Origin: Mycosarcoma maydis
Lineage: Eukaryota; Basidiomycota; Ustilaginomycetes; Ustilaginales
Assembly (NCBI RefSeq): GCF_000328475.2
Contig: NC_026478.1
Location: forward strand, 1,426,001 to 1,490,000
Length of the DNA stretch: 64,000 bases
Reading direction: 5' to 3'
Shown: one piece after another, positions 28,314 through 37,438 of the stretch
Numbering within the stretch: position 1 is the first letter of the stretch
Layout of the letters: each line of letters opens with the position of its first letter
Position numbers and translations under genes: made by a program
The notes under the pieces: model-generated
Told to the model about the DNA's origin: nothing
Database searches by the model: none
Seen by the model: the letters and a program-made list of their open reading frames with translations, nothing else

Positions 28314-30214
28314 CGCCGGTGTCCTCCGTTGGCGCCACTGACGGCACCGACACTCGCGACGTCCTACAGCCTGCCGGACCGTCGGTCGATCTCCCGTTCC
28401 GAGACAACGAAGCCATTCTCAGCGAAAAGTACGCAGCTATTCAGAATTCGAAAAATGAATGGGGCCACATGATCAACTTCTTCGCACCTCAGTTAACGGA
28501 GTCCATTCAGGATGGTTTTCCTGAGCGTCCAACTGACGCCCAACCGGACGACGCAGACCCTGAGACCTGGCCTCGCCACCTTCGCCGCGCGCCGCTTTCA
28601 GTCAACCTCCGCACGGGCCATGCTCTGGCAATCACCACTTCGCCAGCTGTCAATCTATCCCCCACGCTAAACCAAGCGAAGAGAGGCGAAGACTGGCCCC
28701 TCTGGCAAGAAGCCATGCGCAGCGAAATTGGCGGCCTCGAGGCAAATGATCACTTGGATTGTTGCTGACCTTCCCCCAGGGCAAAACCTTGTCGACTCAA
28801 AATGGGTCCTCAAGATCAAGACCGACGCAAACCGGGTACCGACTCGCTACAAAGCACGACTCGTCGCCCGCGGCTTCACCCAACGCGAAGGCGTTGACTT
28901 CGACGAGATTTTCGCCCCAGTGGCGCCGCTCGAGGCGATCCGTGGCATTCTGGCCGTTGCTACTGTTTTCGATTGGGAGGTGGACGGTATCGACGTCGTA
29001 CAAGCGTACCTTAACTCTACCCTCCATCACGACGTCTACATGAAGCCACCGGCCGGAGTCAACGTCCCCCCGGGCCAAGTCTTAAGACTGGTCAAAGGCC
29101 TATACGGACTGAAACAGTCGGGCCGAGAATGGAACCTAGTCCTCGATGCCCACCTCCGCAAAGATCGGTTTTCACGCCGTGCCGAGTGCACCTTGTTTCT
29201 ACTCGCGCGGCGAGGGGGGCAGCAGAACGATCTTGACATGCTATGTCGATGACATCCTCATCACATCTCCCAGCAGAGCCGAAGTTGACCGAACAAAGGC
29301 AGAGATTGCTGAAAAATGGAACATAGAGGACAACGGCCCAGTCAAGGAATTCCTCGGGATCAAGATCGACCGTGACCGCAAAAATCGACACTTATCCCTT
29401 GACCAGTCGGCTTACATCAAGGAGATGGCCAATAACTGGTTGGCCAACGACGTACGCAAAACAGCAAAGAGTCCTTTCGCAAAGTACTTTGAGGTCGGAC
29501 CAGACATGGCCTGCGACGCGAAACAGGCGAAGAAGTACCAAGAGCTCGTTGGGCAACTACTTTGGATCTCAAACACAGTCCGACCAGACGTCGCCTTCGC
29601 CGTCGGAACACTGGCGAGGTATATGTCCGACCCGATCGAACCCGCCTGGCTCGCAGCACTTCAAGTAGTTCGATACCTCAACTTCACAGCGGATTATCGG
29701 CTCATCCTTGGACCATATCGAAACATGGAACAACCCGTGGTCACACATACTGATGCGAACTGGGCATCCGACCGGAACACTCAACGTCGAAGCACTTCGG
29801 GTTTCAATGACATTTCATTTATGGATGCCCAGTCAGCTGGAAATCCCACGTCCAAAAATGCGTCGCCTTGTCGGCAGTCGAAGCCGAGCTCGTAGCTGCC
29901 TCCGAAGCAGCAAGAGAGAACATGTTCTTTGCCCACCTACTTCGGGACTTGGGTTGTGGTGAGGTCAAACCACTCCTCCTCACCGATAGTCTGGGCTGCT
30001 GCCAAGTAAGTAAGGATCCCGCCAAACACTGGAAACTCAAGCACATCGACACCCGATACTTCTTTGTTCGAAACGCTGTTCAAGACGGTGACATTGCTAT
30101 CGAGCACATTGGGACGGCAGAAAACGCGGCCGACATTCTCACCAAACCGTTCCAACCCGAACCCCTCCGCAAGGCTATTAACAGGCTAGGATTGGTACGA
30201 CCATTGAGGGGGGG
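28314..30214 (+). pseudogene. copia reverse transcriptase and RNase H, several frameshifts
   Basis: The RT N-terminal part reads from about 28728 (WVLKIKTDANRVPTRYKARL, FTQREGVDFDEIFAPV, GIDVVQAYLNS). A shift near 29190-29240 leads into the piece carrying the YVDD catalytic box (29242-29253). A third piece from about 29868 carries RNase H (SAVEAELVAASEAA, LLTDS, KHIDTRYFFVR, ENAADILTKPF). Shifts are visible near 28740, 29200 and 29870. Individual motifs are well preserved, so decay is by indels rather than by many substitutions. Confidence 0.88.
30206..30214 (+). promoter_or_regulatory. Polypurine tract
   Basis: GAGGGGGGG immediately before the 3' LTR, the expected plus-strand primer. Confidence 0.75.
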
Positions 30215-30604
30215 AGTTGAAGATACAATGGTCGACCAAGACCATTTCGGCATAGTCCCTGCGCGATCAAACGGAAATTGCGTGCGATTACCCAGGGTTA
30301 CTCAACCGAAATTAACCGGGGTTACTCAACTAAATGTGAGCAGAGATGAGATAGCCCTCGCCTACTCTGCAAGAGCCTACCACCGAAAGGCACACAAGCC
30401 ACGTCCCGCACAGAGCGAAGACGGGAAGGAAAGAGGAGATGGATGTCCCGAGTCGCAGGACGAGCAGTTCATAAAGACATAAATATGCTCACTTTGTATG
30501 TAGTCTCGAGTCCAGAAAATACAAGCGATCTTTTCACCATTTTCTTCCCTTCATCAAAACTGCCGAGAACCATCACGGGTTTTTCCCCCTAATTATTCTC
30601 AAGT
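30215..30604 (+). repeat. 3' LTR of copia element (390 bp)
   Basis: Read by eye as identical to the 5' LTR except that it has one 24-bp unit (30296-30319) instead of two. Confidence 0.9.
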
Positions 30605-30609
30605 GTGTC

Positions 30610-31519
30610 CAGAAAGTCGTTCAGACTCACGAACCTGGATTCCGAGGCCTCAATCTCTTCTCATTCTCGCTCGCTGATTCGGCTCACTACCACACTCGGA
30701 CCTCTGGGTCCCTTCATATACACGCAGCTCCTCTATCTGTGCGTAGCCCCCTTCATCCGTGTGCAGTATCCTCAGATCAATCCTCAGTGAGTGTGAAAAT
30801 CAATATCTTTCGAAGTGCGTGTTCAGAGTCGTGTGTTCACAGTTCAGATCAGTAAGAATCCTGAATTCACGATGCGGTGGGGCCATTATTTTGAAATGGG
30901 AAAATTGAACAGTCGCGTGCGCTTGCCACGCGCGTGTGCTTTTAGTCGTGATTCTCCGTGCGCTTGCCTGTACGCATTTGTCTCGCCTTGGACCGTGCGT
31001 GCGCACCCGGGACTGCGGTAAGTCTCTCGGTTATCACGAGACGACCAAATTGCGCAGAGCTTTCTCAGAACCATCCTCCGTCTTAATCGTGAATGCAGCA
31101 CAGTTCAAAGTGCAGACCGAGCCGGATCCGTGACTTGTCTGTTCAACGCCACGGCAGTTGTATATACGTGATAGGTTGCAGATAAACATGAGACTGCGCA
31201 TGTCTTCCAGCACACACTGGTGCCTCACCAGACTGAAACGTCAAGAACACTGCAGGTGAAAGCACGAAGCGGCATGTTCGTTATCAGGCTGTTCTGCTGC
31301 CCGTACGTTGACCTGCTGAGAGTGTATTAGAGACACGCTTCGTCCATCAAAGCAGAGATCTGGAATCAGCCTTGAGAGTAAAAATCACTGATTGTCACGA
31401 CTTAGTTTCTAGGTTTCTGTAAAATATAAGTTTGCTTACGGAGCGAAATTTTGACAAAAAAGGATCCCAGTAAAAAGTGCCAAAAACAAACGCAAGTTAA
31501 AAAATGCGAAAAAGAAACT
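30610..31519. other. Intergenic DNA between copia element and tRNA
   Basis: Directly after the target duplication a frame without ATG is open for about 60 codons (30605-30790, ending after a PQINPQ reading). It could be an old exon split by the insertion, but this is weak. No other gene recognised. T-runs just beyond the tRNA (about 31500-31515 read on the minus strand) fit RNA polymerase III termination. Confidence 0.5.
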
Positions 31520-31609
31520 TGGAGACGTGGGGGATTGAACCCCAGACCTTCTCGATATTTGGATCTTTGCGAATGCAAACGAGACGCTCTGCCACTGAGC
31601 TACACCCCC
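31520..31609 (-). tRNA. tRNA-Ala(TGC) with intron
   Basis: The reverse complement folds as a cloverleaf. The acceptor GGGGGTG pairs with CGTCTCC, including a G3-U70 wobble, the identity element of alanine tRNA; the discriminator base is A. The D-arm is GCTCAGTGGCAGAGC. The anticodon stem TCTCG/CGAGA encloses the loop with anticodon TGC, interrupted after the base 3' of the anticodon by an intron of about 18 nt. The T-arm is TGGGG-TTCAATC-CCCCA. Box A and box B promoters are contained in these arms. It looks functional. Confidence 0.93.
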
Positions 31610-32246
31610 TTCCGATACTATGGAAGTGACAGCAGATACTGTTATTCACGACAACAGGTAGCCCCCGGATCCCCATAGCGTCGTTATGCTGGCTAGTGGA
31701 AGGCGCTCGATACCCAGCTGTGACCCCTAAAGGGGCACAGCTCTCCACGCGTCCAGGAGGACGCGGAATACACTGATAACGGCGGCAAAGTGACAACGAG
31801 CATAACGGCAAGTGGTACAAGGTGGTCGAGAGAGTCACGAGGCCCGTGTTGAAGGCCAAGCAGTATTGAAGACAGCGGCGACGTTTACGGGGTTACCGAA
31901 GCCGACGACTAGCCTGATTTCCTTCAGTGTCGCTGGCGGCGGGGCTATGTTGGGGTACTCACACACCTGCTGTACCCTTGCATGGAGATCAGCCCTGATC
32001 TCGCCCAAGAGGACGAAAAATCCATCGAAATGCTTGGGTCTCCATCTTAATCCTACCAAAACGCAAAAACCAAACCTCCTTGGTCTCGCTATTCAATAGC
32101 TACTGCTCCGCTCGTTTGGGTTCCTTCGATAGCAAGTCACAGGCAGTCATCGTACATAGCTAGTTTGAATGCATCTTTCCTCTTCTTTCGTGCTCTCAGT
32201 TTTCCTCGCACTCATTCGCAATGAGGATTCATCTAACCCTTTCACT
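31610..32246. other. Intergenic region next to tRNA gene
   Basis: No gene recognised. Short GC-rich stretches around 31700-31860 look like decayed repeat DNA, but I cannot match them to a family. Confidence 0.45.
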
Positions 32247-33979
32247 TTAAGGCAACTCTGTGAGGCGGTTGTTGAACATGCATGGTAGAAATCGACGACG
32301 AAGTTTGCATTGCAAAGTGAAGACACTATCGGACGGACAGACAAGAACAAGACAAGAGACAACTGAACAGACAAGTGCGGGACATGACGAGATGGCGATA
32401 GGACAAGTAGGGGACAATACGAACGGAGACAAGACGAGATGGAGACAGAACAAAGCGGACACAGGACGAGGTCGGGACAAGACAAGGCGGAGACACAATG
32501 AGAAGGTGACAGAACGAAACGCGAGGCAATCCTAGATTGCTACTTACCGGACGAAGCGGCGTTGCTGGCGGCAGCGGCATTCATCAAACTTTTGAACGTA
32601 AAAAGGGAGCCGGTCAAGAACCCGACGGAAAGTAGGCTGGTTGCGTAGAAAGTCCTTGCCAAAATTGTCTTGACAAGGCGTTGGCGGGAAGAGGGCCTGT
32701 TCATACGAAGCTTATAGCCTTTTCTGCGGAGGTAGGTGAGACGCCTTTTCTTGTTTGGCAGTGGTAAGGACGAGGCTGGAAGCGACGCTGGAGTAGGTGG
32801 TGTAAAATCAATCGCTTTTTCTGGCATCTCGTTAGTCGACACAGACGCATGGAGAGCAAGGGACAGATCAGTTGCTGGGCGACGCTCGTCAACGCCATCT
32901 CCATCTCCATCGCCATCGCCATCGCCACGGCCCGCAGCATCTACAGTGTCGGTCTTGTGCTTGGGAGACGGCTCATCGACATCAGATGCAGTCAGAGGAG
33001 ATCCCTCCACGGCGTCTACGAGAAGCTTCGAAAGTGCAGCAGGTGGAGCTCTTCCGTCGGCCTCATTGATGGTCGCAGACGTAGCTCCAACAGAGGTAGC
33101 GGGGGAGTCAGGCTCAAGGACAGACTTATATGACGACATGTAGGAGTCGCCTTGGCTACGAGCCTCAGCAGCTTCTCGATCGAGCTCGACCCTTTCGGAA
33201 GCAGCCTCATCGATAGTGTGGTGCCAACGAATACCGTAAATGTTGCACGAGTCAACACTCTCGTCCGAGCCGCTTTCTGAGTCGCTGCCATCTCTATTAT
33301 CAAGAATCGTGGATGATTTCTCGAAGGGCTCGACTTGAGCACCAAAGGTCAAAGATTGAGCCAGGTCATCAGTGGGATCATCGTCACTCTGGGTCTCGTC
33401 CTCGCTCGCCAGATCAACAACGTCGGTGAAGCAGTAGGTGCCGGATTTTGTCGTAGTTGTGCTGTTTGGGTGCGAGTTTGGAGGCAAAGCCAAAGCCGCG
33501 GCGGGGCGAAGATAGCATCGGACAGGGTAATACATCTTGTCCGAACGACTGCATTCCTTGCCAAATTCGATCATCTCGCCGAATCGAAGTACATGAATAC
33601 CTTCGACTCGCTTCTTAGTAGCATCAGGGGCAGTCTCGAGAATCGAGTCATCTTCCAGGAAGAGGGCAGCTCGGTCAGCAACGAAGGTGCCGTGGGTGGA
33701 ACCGAGGTCTTTCAGGATGGGTTCGTCGTCCTTCCACTCGATCGCCGCATGCTGGCGGGAGACGACTTTGGCGCCGAAAAATTCGAGGCTGTCGTCCAGA
33801 TCGTTGATCGGAGCGCTTGACGTCTCGGGGCTCGAACGAGAGATTGTCTTGGTCTTACCGACTTGAAGCCGGAAGACAATGTGATCCCGCGAGTTGGCTC
33901 CATCACTTTCAGTTGGCCCCGTGGGCGATGCGTTCACCCAGACCAGCTCCACACCACGAGCGCAGGTTCGGCTAGACAT
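32247..33979 (-). CDS. FHA-domain protein with C-terminal membrane anchor
   Basis: Starts at the ATG at 33979. The large exon runs to 32548, where GTAAGT gives a donor; the nearest frame-compatible model uses the CAG at 32258-32260 and ends E-L-P-stop at 32247 (480 residues). An FHA domain covers residues about 30-160, with the phosphothreonine-pocket motifs VVSRQHAAIEW and LKDLGSTHGTFV. An acidic Ser-rich middle lacks coiled coils. A basic segment then precedes one hydrophobic helix (FYATSLLSVGFLTGSLFTF), giving a tail-anchored topology. FHA plus tail anchor recalls the STRIPAK subunit SLMAP/Far9/Far10 (Vps64), which sits on ER or nuclear envelope, but this protein is shorter. Assignment to STRIPAK is inference. 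Confidence 0.8.
32330..32530. repeat. Degenerate GACA-rich minisatellite in FHA gene intron
   Basis: About a dozen GACA words (GGACAAG, GAGACAAG, GAGACAG, GGGACAAGAC) in 200 bp without a strict period. Lies inside the proposed last intron, where the transcript would read CTTGTC/TGTC pyrimidine-rich. Confidence 0.65.
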
Positions 33980-35136
33980 GACGACTTGGAGACACGGGCG
34001 ATAGGAGAAGAATACGACAGTGAGATGGTGTTGAGACTAATGATGGTCGAGTATAGAGTGAAGGTATTGCGCCATACGGTAAATTGGGTTTTATCAGGCG
34101 GCCCATAGTGACTTGTGGGATTTTAAGCGAGCATCTCCCCTGCAACGGTTTCGGTTTCAGCTCAGCAGACCCTGACCACCTCGTGATCAACAAAATTGGA
34201 TTCACACCCACACCAAAGCGATCAGAGTCTGTTGTCAGGTACCTTTGCGGTCATGTACAATCACAGTCGTGAGTCACTTTAAAAGGAGAGAGGGAGAGAG
34301 GAGAGAGAGGAGAGAGAGATGGAGCCAATACTGGAGCCAACACTGGCTGAGCTGTGACAGTGTGAGTGTGCTGAGTCGTCTTTGGCACGCACCGTACAAA
34401 ATGCTGAGCAGGTTGACCATGCGCGCTTCAGAGTATTGACACAGATTACTTAGCGCGCAGATGAAGGCAGCACCCTCGGCAAAAGATAACTCAGGGTGCT
34501 TATCGTACTGTCGCGCCCCTGACCGTTCCATGGACGATCGCTCTCACAGTTCGTTAGCTCAAGCGTGAAGCCAGTGGGGTTGTGCTTTCTGATAAGTTAG
34601 TCGGCTAAAAGTTCATTTTACTGGTTCAAGGAGCGAGTGCTGTATGCAGCATCAAAGTGAGTCAAAACTCACGGCTGCCTGTCAGCCTGTCTGCCGTCAC
34701 GCCGTCACGGATCGCATCCGCCTTTGTAAGGCGATCATAATGCCCGATGCAACAAGTTACCCCTTTGCAACATCAACTGCCAATCTGCCTCGGACAGGGT
34801 CCAGCCGAAAAATTCACAGCAGCACACAGCTAGCGTCTCAGAGCGTCACACACAACGAGCAAGGCACCGTGTGGAGATCTCGATCGACGTGACGGTCGGT
34901 ATTATTTAGATCTTGCCGGCTCGTTCATACTCACGACTGTATCTTTGGCATTTATCGTTGCGCTTTGCTATTGTGTTTGCACTCTCCTCTTACCGTCCAA
35001 GCATCACCGCATCGCATTCTCGGTTCATAAGGACGACAAGTAGCTTATCAGCTGCTCTCTTGCAACATAGGCATCGTCGGGCACGCGTACTTCTGCGCCA
35101 GCCCTCACGGCCATAGGAGCGATAGACCCGCTTCCC
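33980..35136. other. Divergent 1.15-kb region between FHA and ENT genes
   Basis: No gene recognised. Contains the pure purine tract at 34281-34319. The last 200 bp before 35137 is pyrimidine-rich, as in a promoter or leader. Confidence 0.55.
34281..34319. repeat. Homopurine GA tract
   Basis: 39 consecutive purines, mostly (GA)n with GGA and GGGA interruptions. Partial mirror symmetry. Confidence 0.9.
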
Positions 35137-36846
35137 ATGCGAACGCTTCGAGGGGAGGAGCAAGGTCTCCTTGCCCGTTCTCACGATGGCATTGACTCAC
35201 CGCTCCTCACGCCATCGCACCAAGATGGTTCTGCAGAGCCGCTCATAAAAACCGGTGTGGAAGGCGCTCCCGCTTGGGAACATATGTCGCCTAGACAGCG
35301 CACCCTAGTCTACCTCACCTTTGGCTTGCTCGGCATGGGCGTGCTCTTACCGTTCAACTCGCTCATTACCCCTGCAGAGTATTTTCGCTCGTCGTTCGCA
35401 CACACACCGTATGCCACCACTTTCAGCAGCTGGATCACGGTATCCTACAATGTCATCAGCATCCTCGTCGGCATCCACGCAACCGCCACCGGTGGCTTCG
35501 AAAGGTCAAGTCCACATCGCAGGATCACTATCTCGTCGACTGTCATCATTCTCTCCGTATTTTGCTTCGCGCTTTCCACAAGAGTAGGAGAGTATAGCTC
35601 TCGTACTGGTCATCATGATGATAAACCAACCTCACAACCTACCAGCCACACCTACTTCTATTTCACCCTCTTCCTTGGCGGCTTGCTCTCGAGCGCGTGT
35701 GCCTACTTGCAGAACAGCGTCGTCTCGCTCAGTACTGCGTTTGGCGCAGGTGGATCGTTCATGGGCTCAATGCTAGCGGGTCAAGGTGTCGTGGGAGTTG
35801 GTATCAGCATCTTTGGCTTCGCCTCTGCCTGGTCACAGCAGACTGTGCCGGATGACGCCATCTCTGCGGATCGTCAAGCCGCTCAAGAGACGTCGCGTAG
35901 CATTGCCCGAGCCGCGACCCTGTTCTTTGGCATGAACACTTTGCTCATGATGGCGGTGCTTGTCGCCTTCCTCTGGCTTACCAATACGCCTCTGTACACG
36001 CAAGTAATGGCCAAGCAAATTGCTACAATCGACAAAATCGAAGACGAGAACGACGCTTCTTCCAGGCTAGATGATGACGATCTCGAAGGTCGGCTCGAGG
36101 GCAACGCAATGACGCAGAGCTGGCACTCGATCCGTTCTGTCTCTCACCCTGCTTATAGCTCGTGGCTCAAAAGGGTGCCCGGCTTCCACAGACTGTCGCC
36201 CACAACGCGTGAATCACTGCTGCGCATCTCGCTCGTTCAATCCAAAGTCAAGTGGGACTGTGCTGCAGTTGCCTTCATATTCGTCATCACTCTCAGCATC
36301 TTCCCTGCGCTCACATCTTCGGTTCAGAGCGTCTACACAGGCACTTCCAGATCTGGGTTCAGCTCAGTGGACCTTACCTCGCCGCAGCTGTTTGTACCCT
36401 TTCACTTTTTCCTCTTCAACCTTTCGGATCTGCTGGGCAGATCGTTGCCAAGCTTGGTACCTTCGGCTTTGATACGCAAAGCTCGAGCACTATTTTCGCT
36501 CTCGCTACTCCGCGTATTGTTTGTGCCTCTGTTCATGGCATGCAACGTCGTGTCGACAAGTCAGCGGACGGGTCCTATCAGCCGTATCAATGCTGGAACA
36601 CCCGAAGGATGGCTAGCCAGTCTGATGCAGTCAAGCGATGCTCCGTTCTTCAGTCTCATGCTGCTGCTCGGCTTTTCCAACGGCCTCGTCAGCACTTGCA
36701 TCATGATATCAGGTCCTGCAAGGAGCAAGCTAGTAAACTCGAAAGGCGCGAGCGAAGGACCTCTGGCAGCTACCCTGCTTTCTTTCTGGCTTTGCGTTGG
36801 CCTGGCTATCGGCAGCGGTCTTAGTTTTCTTACTGTCAAGTCATAA
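35137..36846 (+). CDS. Equilibrative nucleoside transporter (ENT/SLC29 family)
   Basis: 569 residues in a single exon. A hydrophilic N-terminus with acidic and Leu-rich sorting-like motifs precedes about eleven membrane helices. The first helix carries the ENT signature FGLLGMGVLLPFNSLITPAEYF. A large cytoplasmic loop with an acidic patch (IEDENDASSRLDDDDLEGRL) lies between helices six and seven. The final helices (MLLLGFSNGLVSTCIMISGP, AATLLSFWLCVGLAIGSGLS) match the conserved C-terminal ENT core. Yeast Fun26 is the single ENT protein and works in the vacuolar membrane, exporting nucleosides or nicotinamide riboside. The dileucine-like N-terminus fits a vacuolar or endosomal site, which is inference. 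Confidence 0.9.
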   Translation: MRTLRGEEQGLLARSHDGIDSPLLTPSHQDGSAEPLIKTGVEGAPAWEHMSPRQRTLVYLTFGLLGMGVLLPFNSLITPAEYFRSSFAHTPYATTFSSWITVSYNVISILVGIHATATGGFERSSPHRRITISSTVIILSVFCFALSTRVGEYSSRTGHHDDKPTSQPTSHTYFYFTLFLGGLLSSACAYLQNSVVSLSTAFGAGGSFMGSMLAGQGVVGVGISIFGFASAWSQQTVPDDAISADRQAAQETSRSIARAATLFFGMNTLLMMAVLVAFLWLTNTPLYTQVMAKQIATIDKIEDENDASSRLDDDDLEGRLEGNAMTQSWHSIRSVSHPAYSSWLKRVPGFHRLSPTTRESLLRISLVQSKVKWDCAAVAFIFVITLSIFPALTSSVQSVYTGTSRSGFSSVDLTSPQLFVPFHFFLFNLSDLLGRSLPSLVPSALIRKARALFSLSLLRVLFVPLFMACNVVSTSQRTGPISRINAGTPEGWLASLMQSSDAPFFSLMLLLGFSNGLVSTCIMISGPARSKLVNSKGASEGPLAATLLSFWLCVGLAIGSGLSFLTVKS

Positions 36847-37438
36847 CACCAGAGAGCTCCCATTATTTACATACCCATTCCCTGCGTCGATAGCAAACCT
36901 TATCATTTCAGTGCTACATTACACTCGGACGATCTCAGCTCTACCAACCACCACAGCGAACGACTCTTACGGTGTGGTCCTCCGATCTGAATCGTGAATC
37001 GTGATTCGTGATTCGTGATTCACGATTGTTGCTCGGATCCAGTCACGTTGTTGAACAAAGTCACGACTGAGCCAAAACGAAAATTCCGCGTGTGCTGCTT
37101 GGCTAAAGAGAAAAGACGCGCACGGTCCTCGTTGATTGTGCAGTAGAACAGGGAAACATTCGTAATTTTGGTCGACTCCACTTAACCACGAAACTTACTT
37201 GGCTCTCGGCAGCAGTCAGACAACCGATTTAGGCGGAACACCTGCAACGGTCAACTCGGTCGTGTCGAACAGCATCCTTCACTTTCCATCCAAACAACGC
37301 ACCTCTACCATCCCTGTTAGCTCCCTTTGTTGGATCACTCGAGACCTTGTTCCCCCGAGACTCAACCGACTTGAGTAGGTGTGAAAACGTACGACCGGCA
37401 GTAAAAACTCGGGGCTGTGCTTGCTTTGCCTGTTCAAC
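36847..37438. other. Intergenic region upstream of BRO1
   Basis: Holds the cleanest heptamer array of the window (36990-37028) and an otherwise ordinary promoter for BRO1. No gene. Confidence 0.6.
36990..37028. repeat. Perfect 7-bp-periodic array with strand switch
   Basis: Read in register: AATCGTG twice, ATTCGTG twice, ATTCACG once, then ATTG. The unit keeps a strict 7-bp period while switching from one orientation to the other. Confidence 0.9.

Larger units (their letters stand above)
25845..30604 (+). mobile_element. Ty1/copia LTR retrotransposon, recent but coding-defective
   Basis: 4760 bp bounded by LTRs and by the 5-bp target duplication GTGTC at 25840-25844 and 30605-30609. The order gag, (protease missing), integrase, reverse transcriptase, RNase H is that of Pseudoviridae (copia) elements. 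Integrase before RT excludes the gypsy type. The interior is split over several frames (see parts). The two LTRs appear identical apart from one 24-bp repeat unit, implying recent insertion. Confidence 0.93.
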
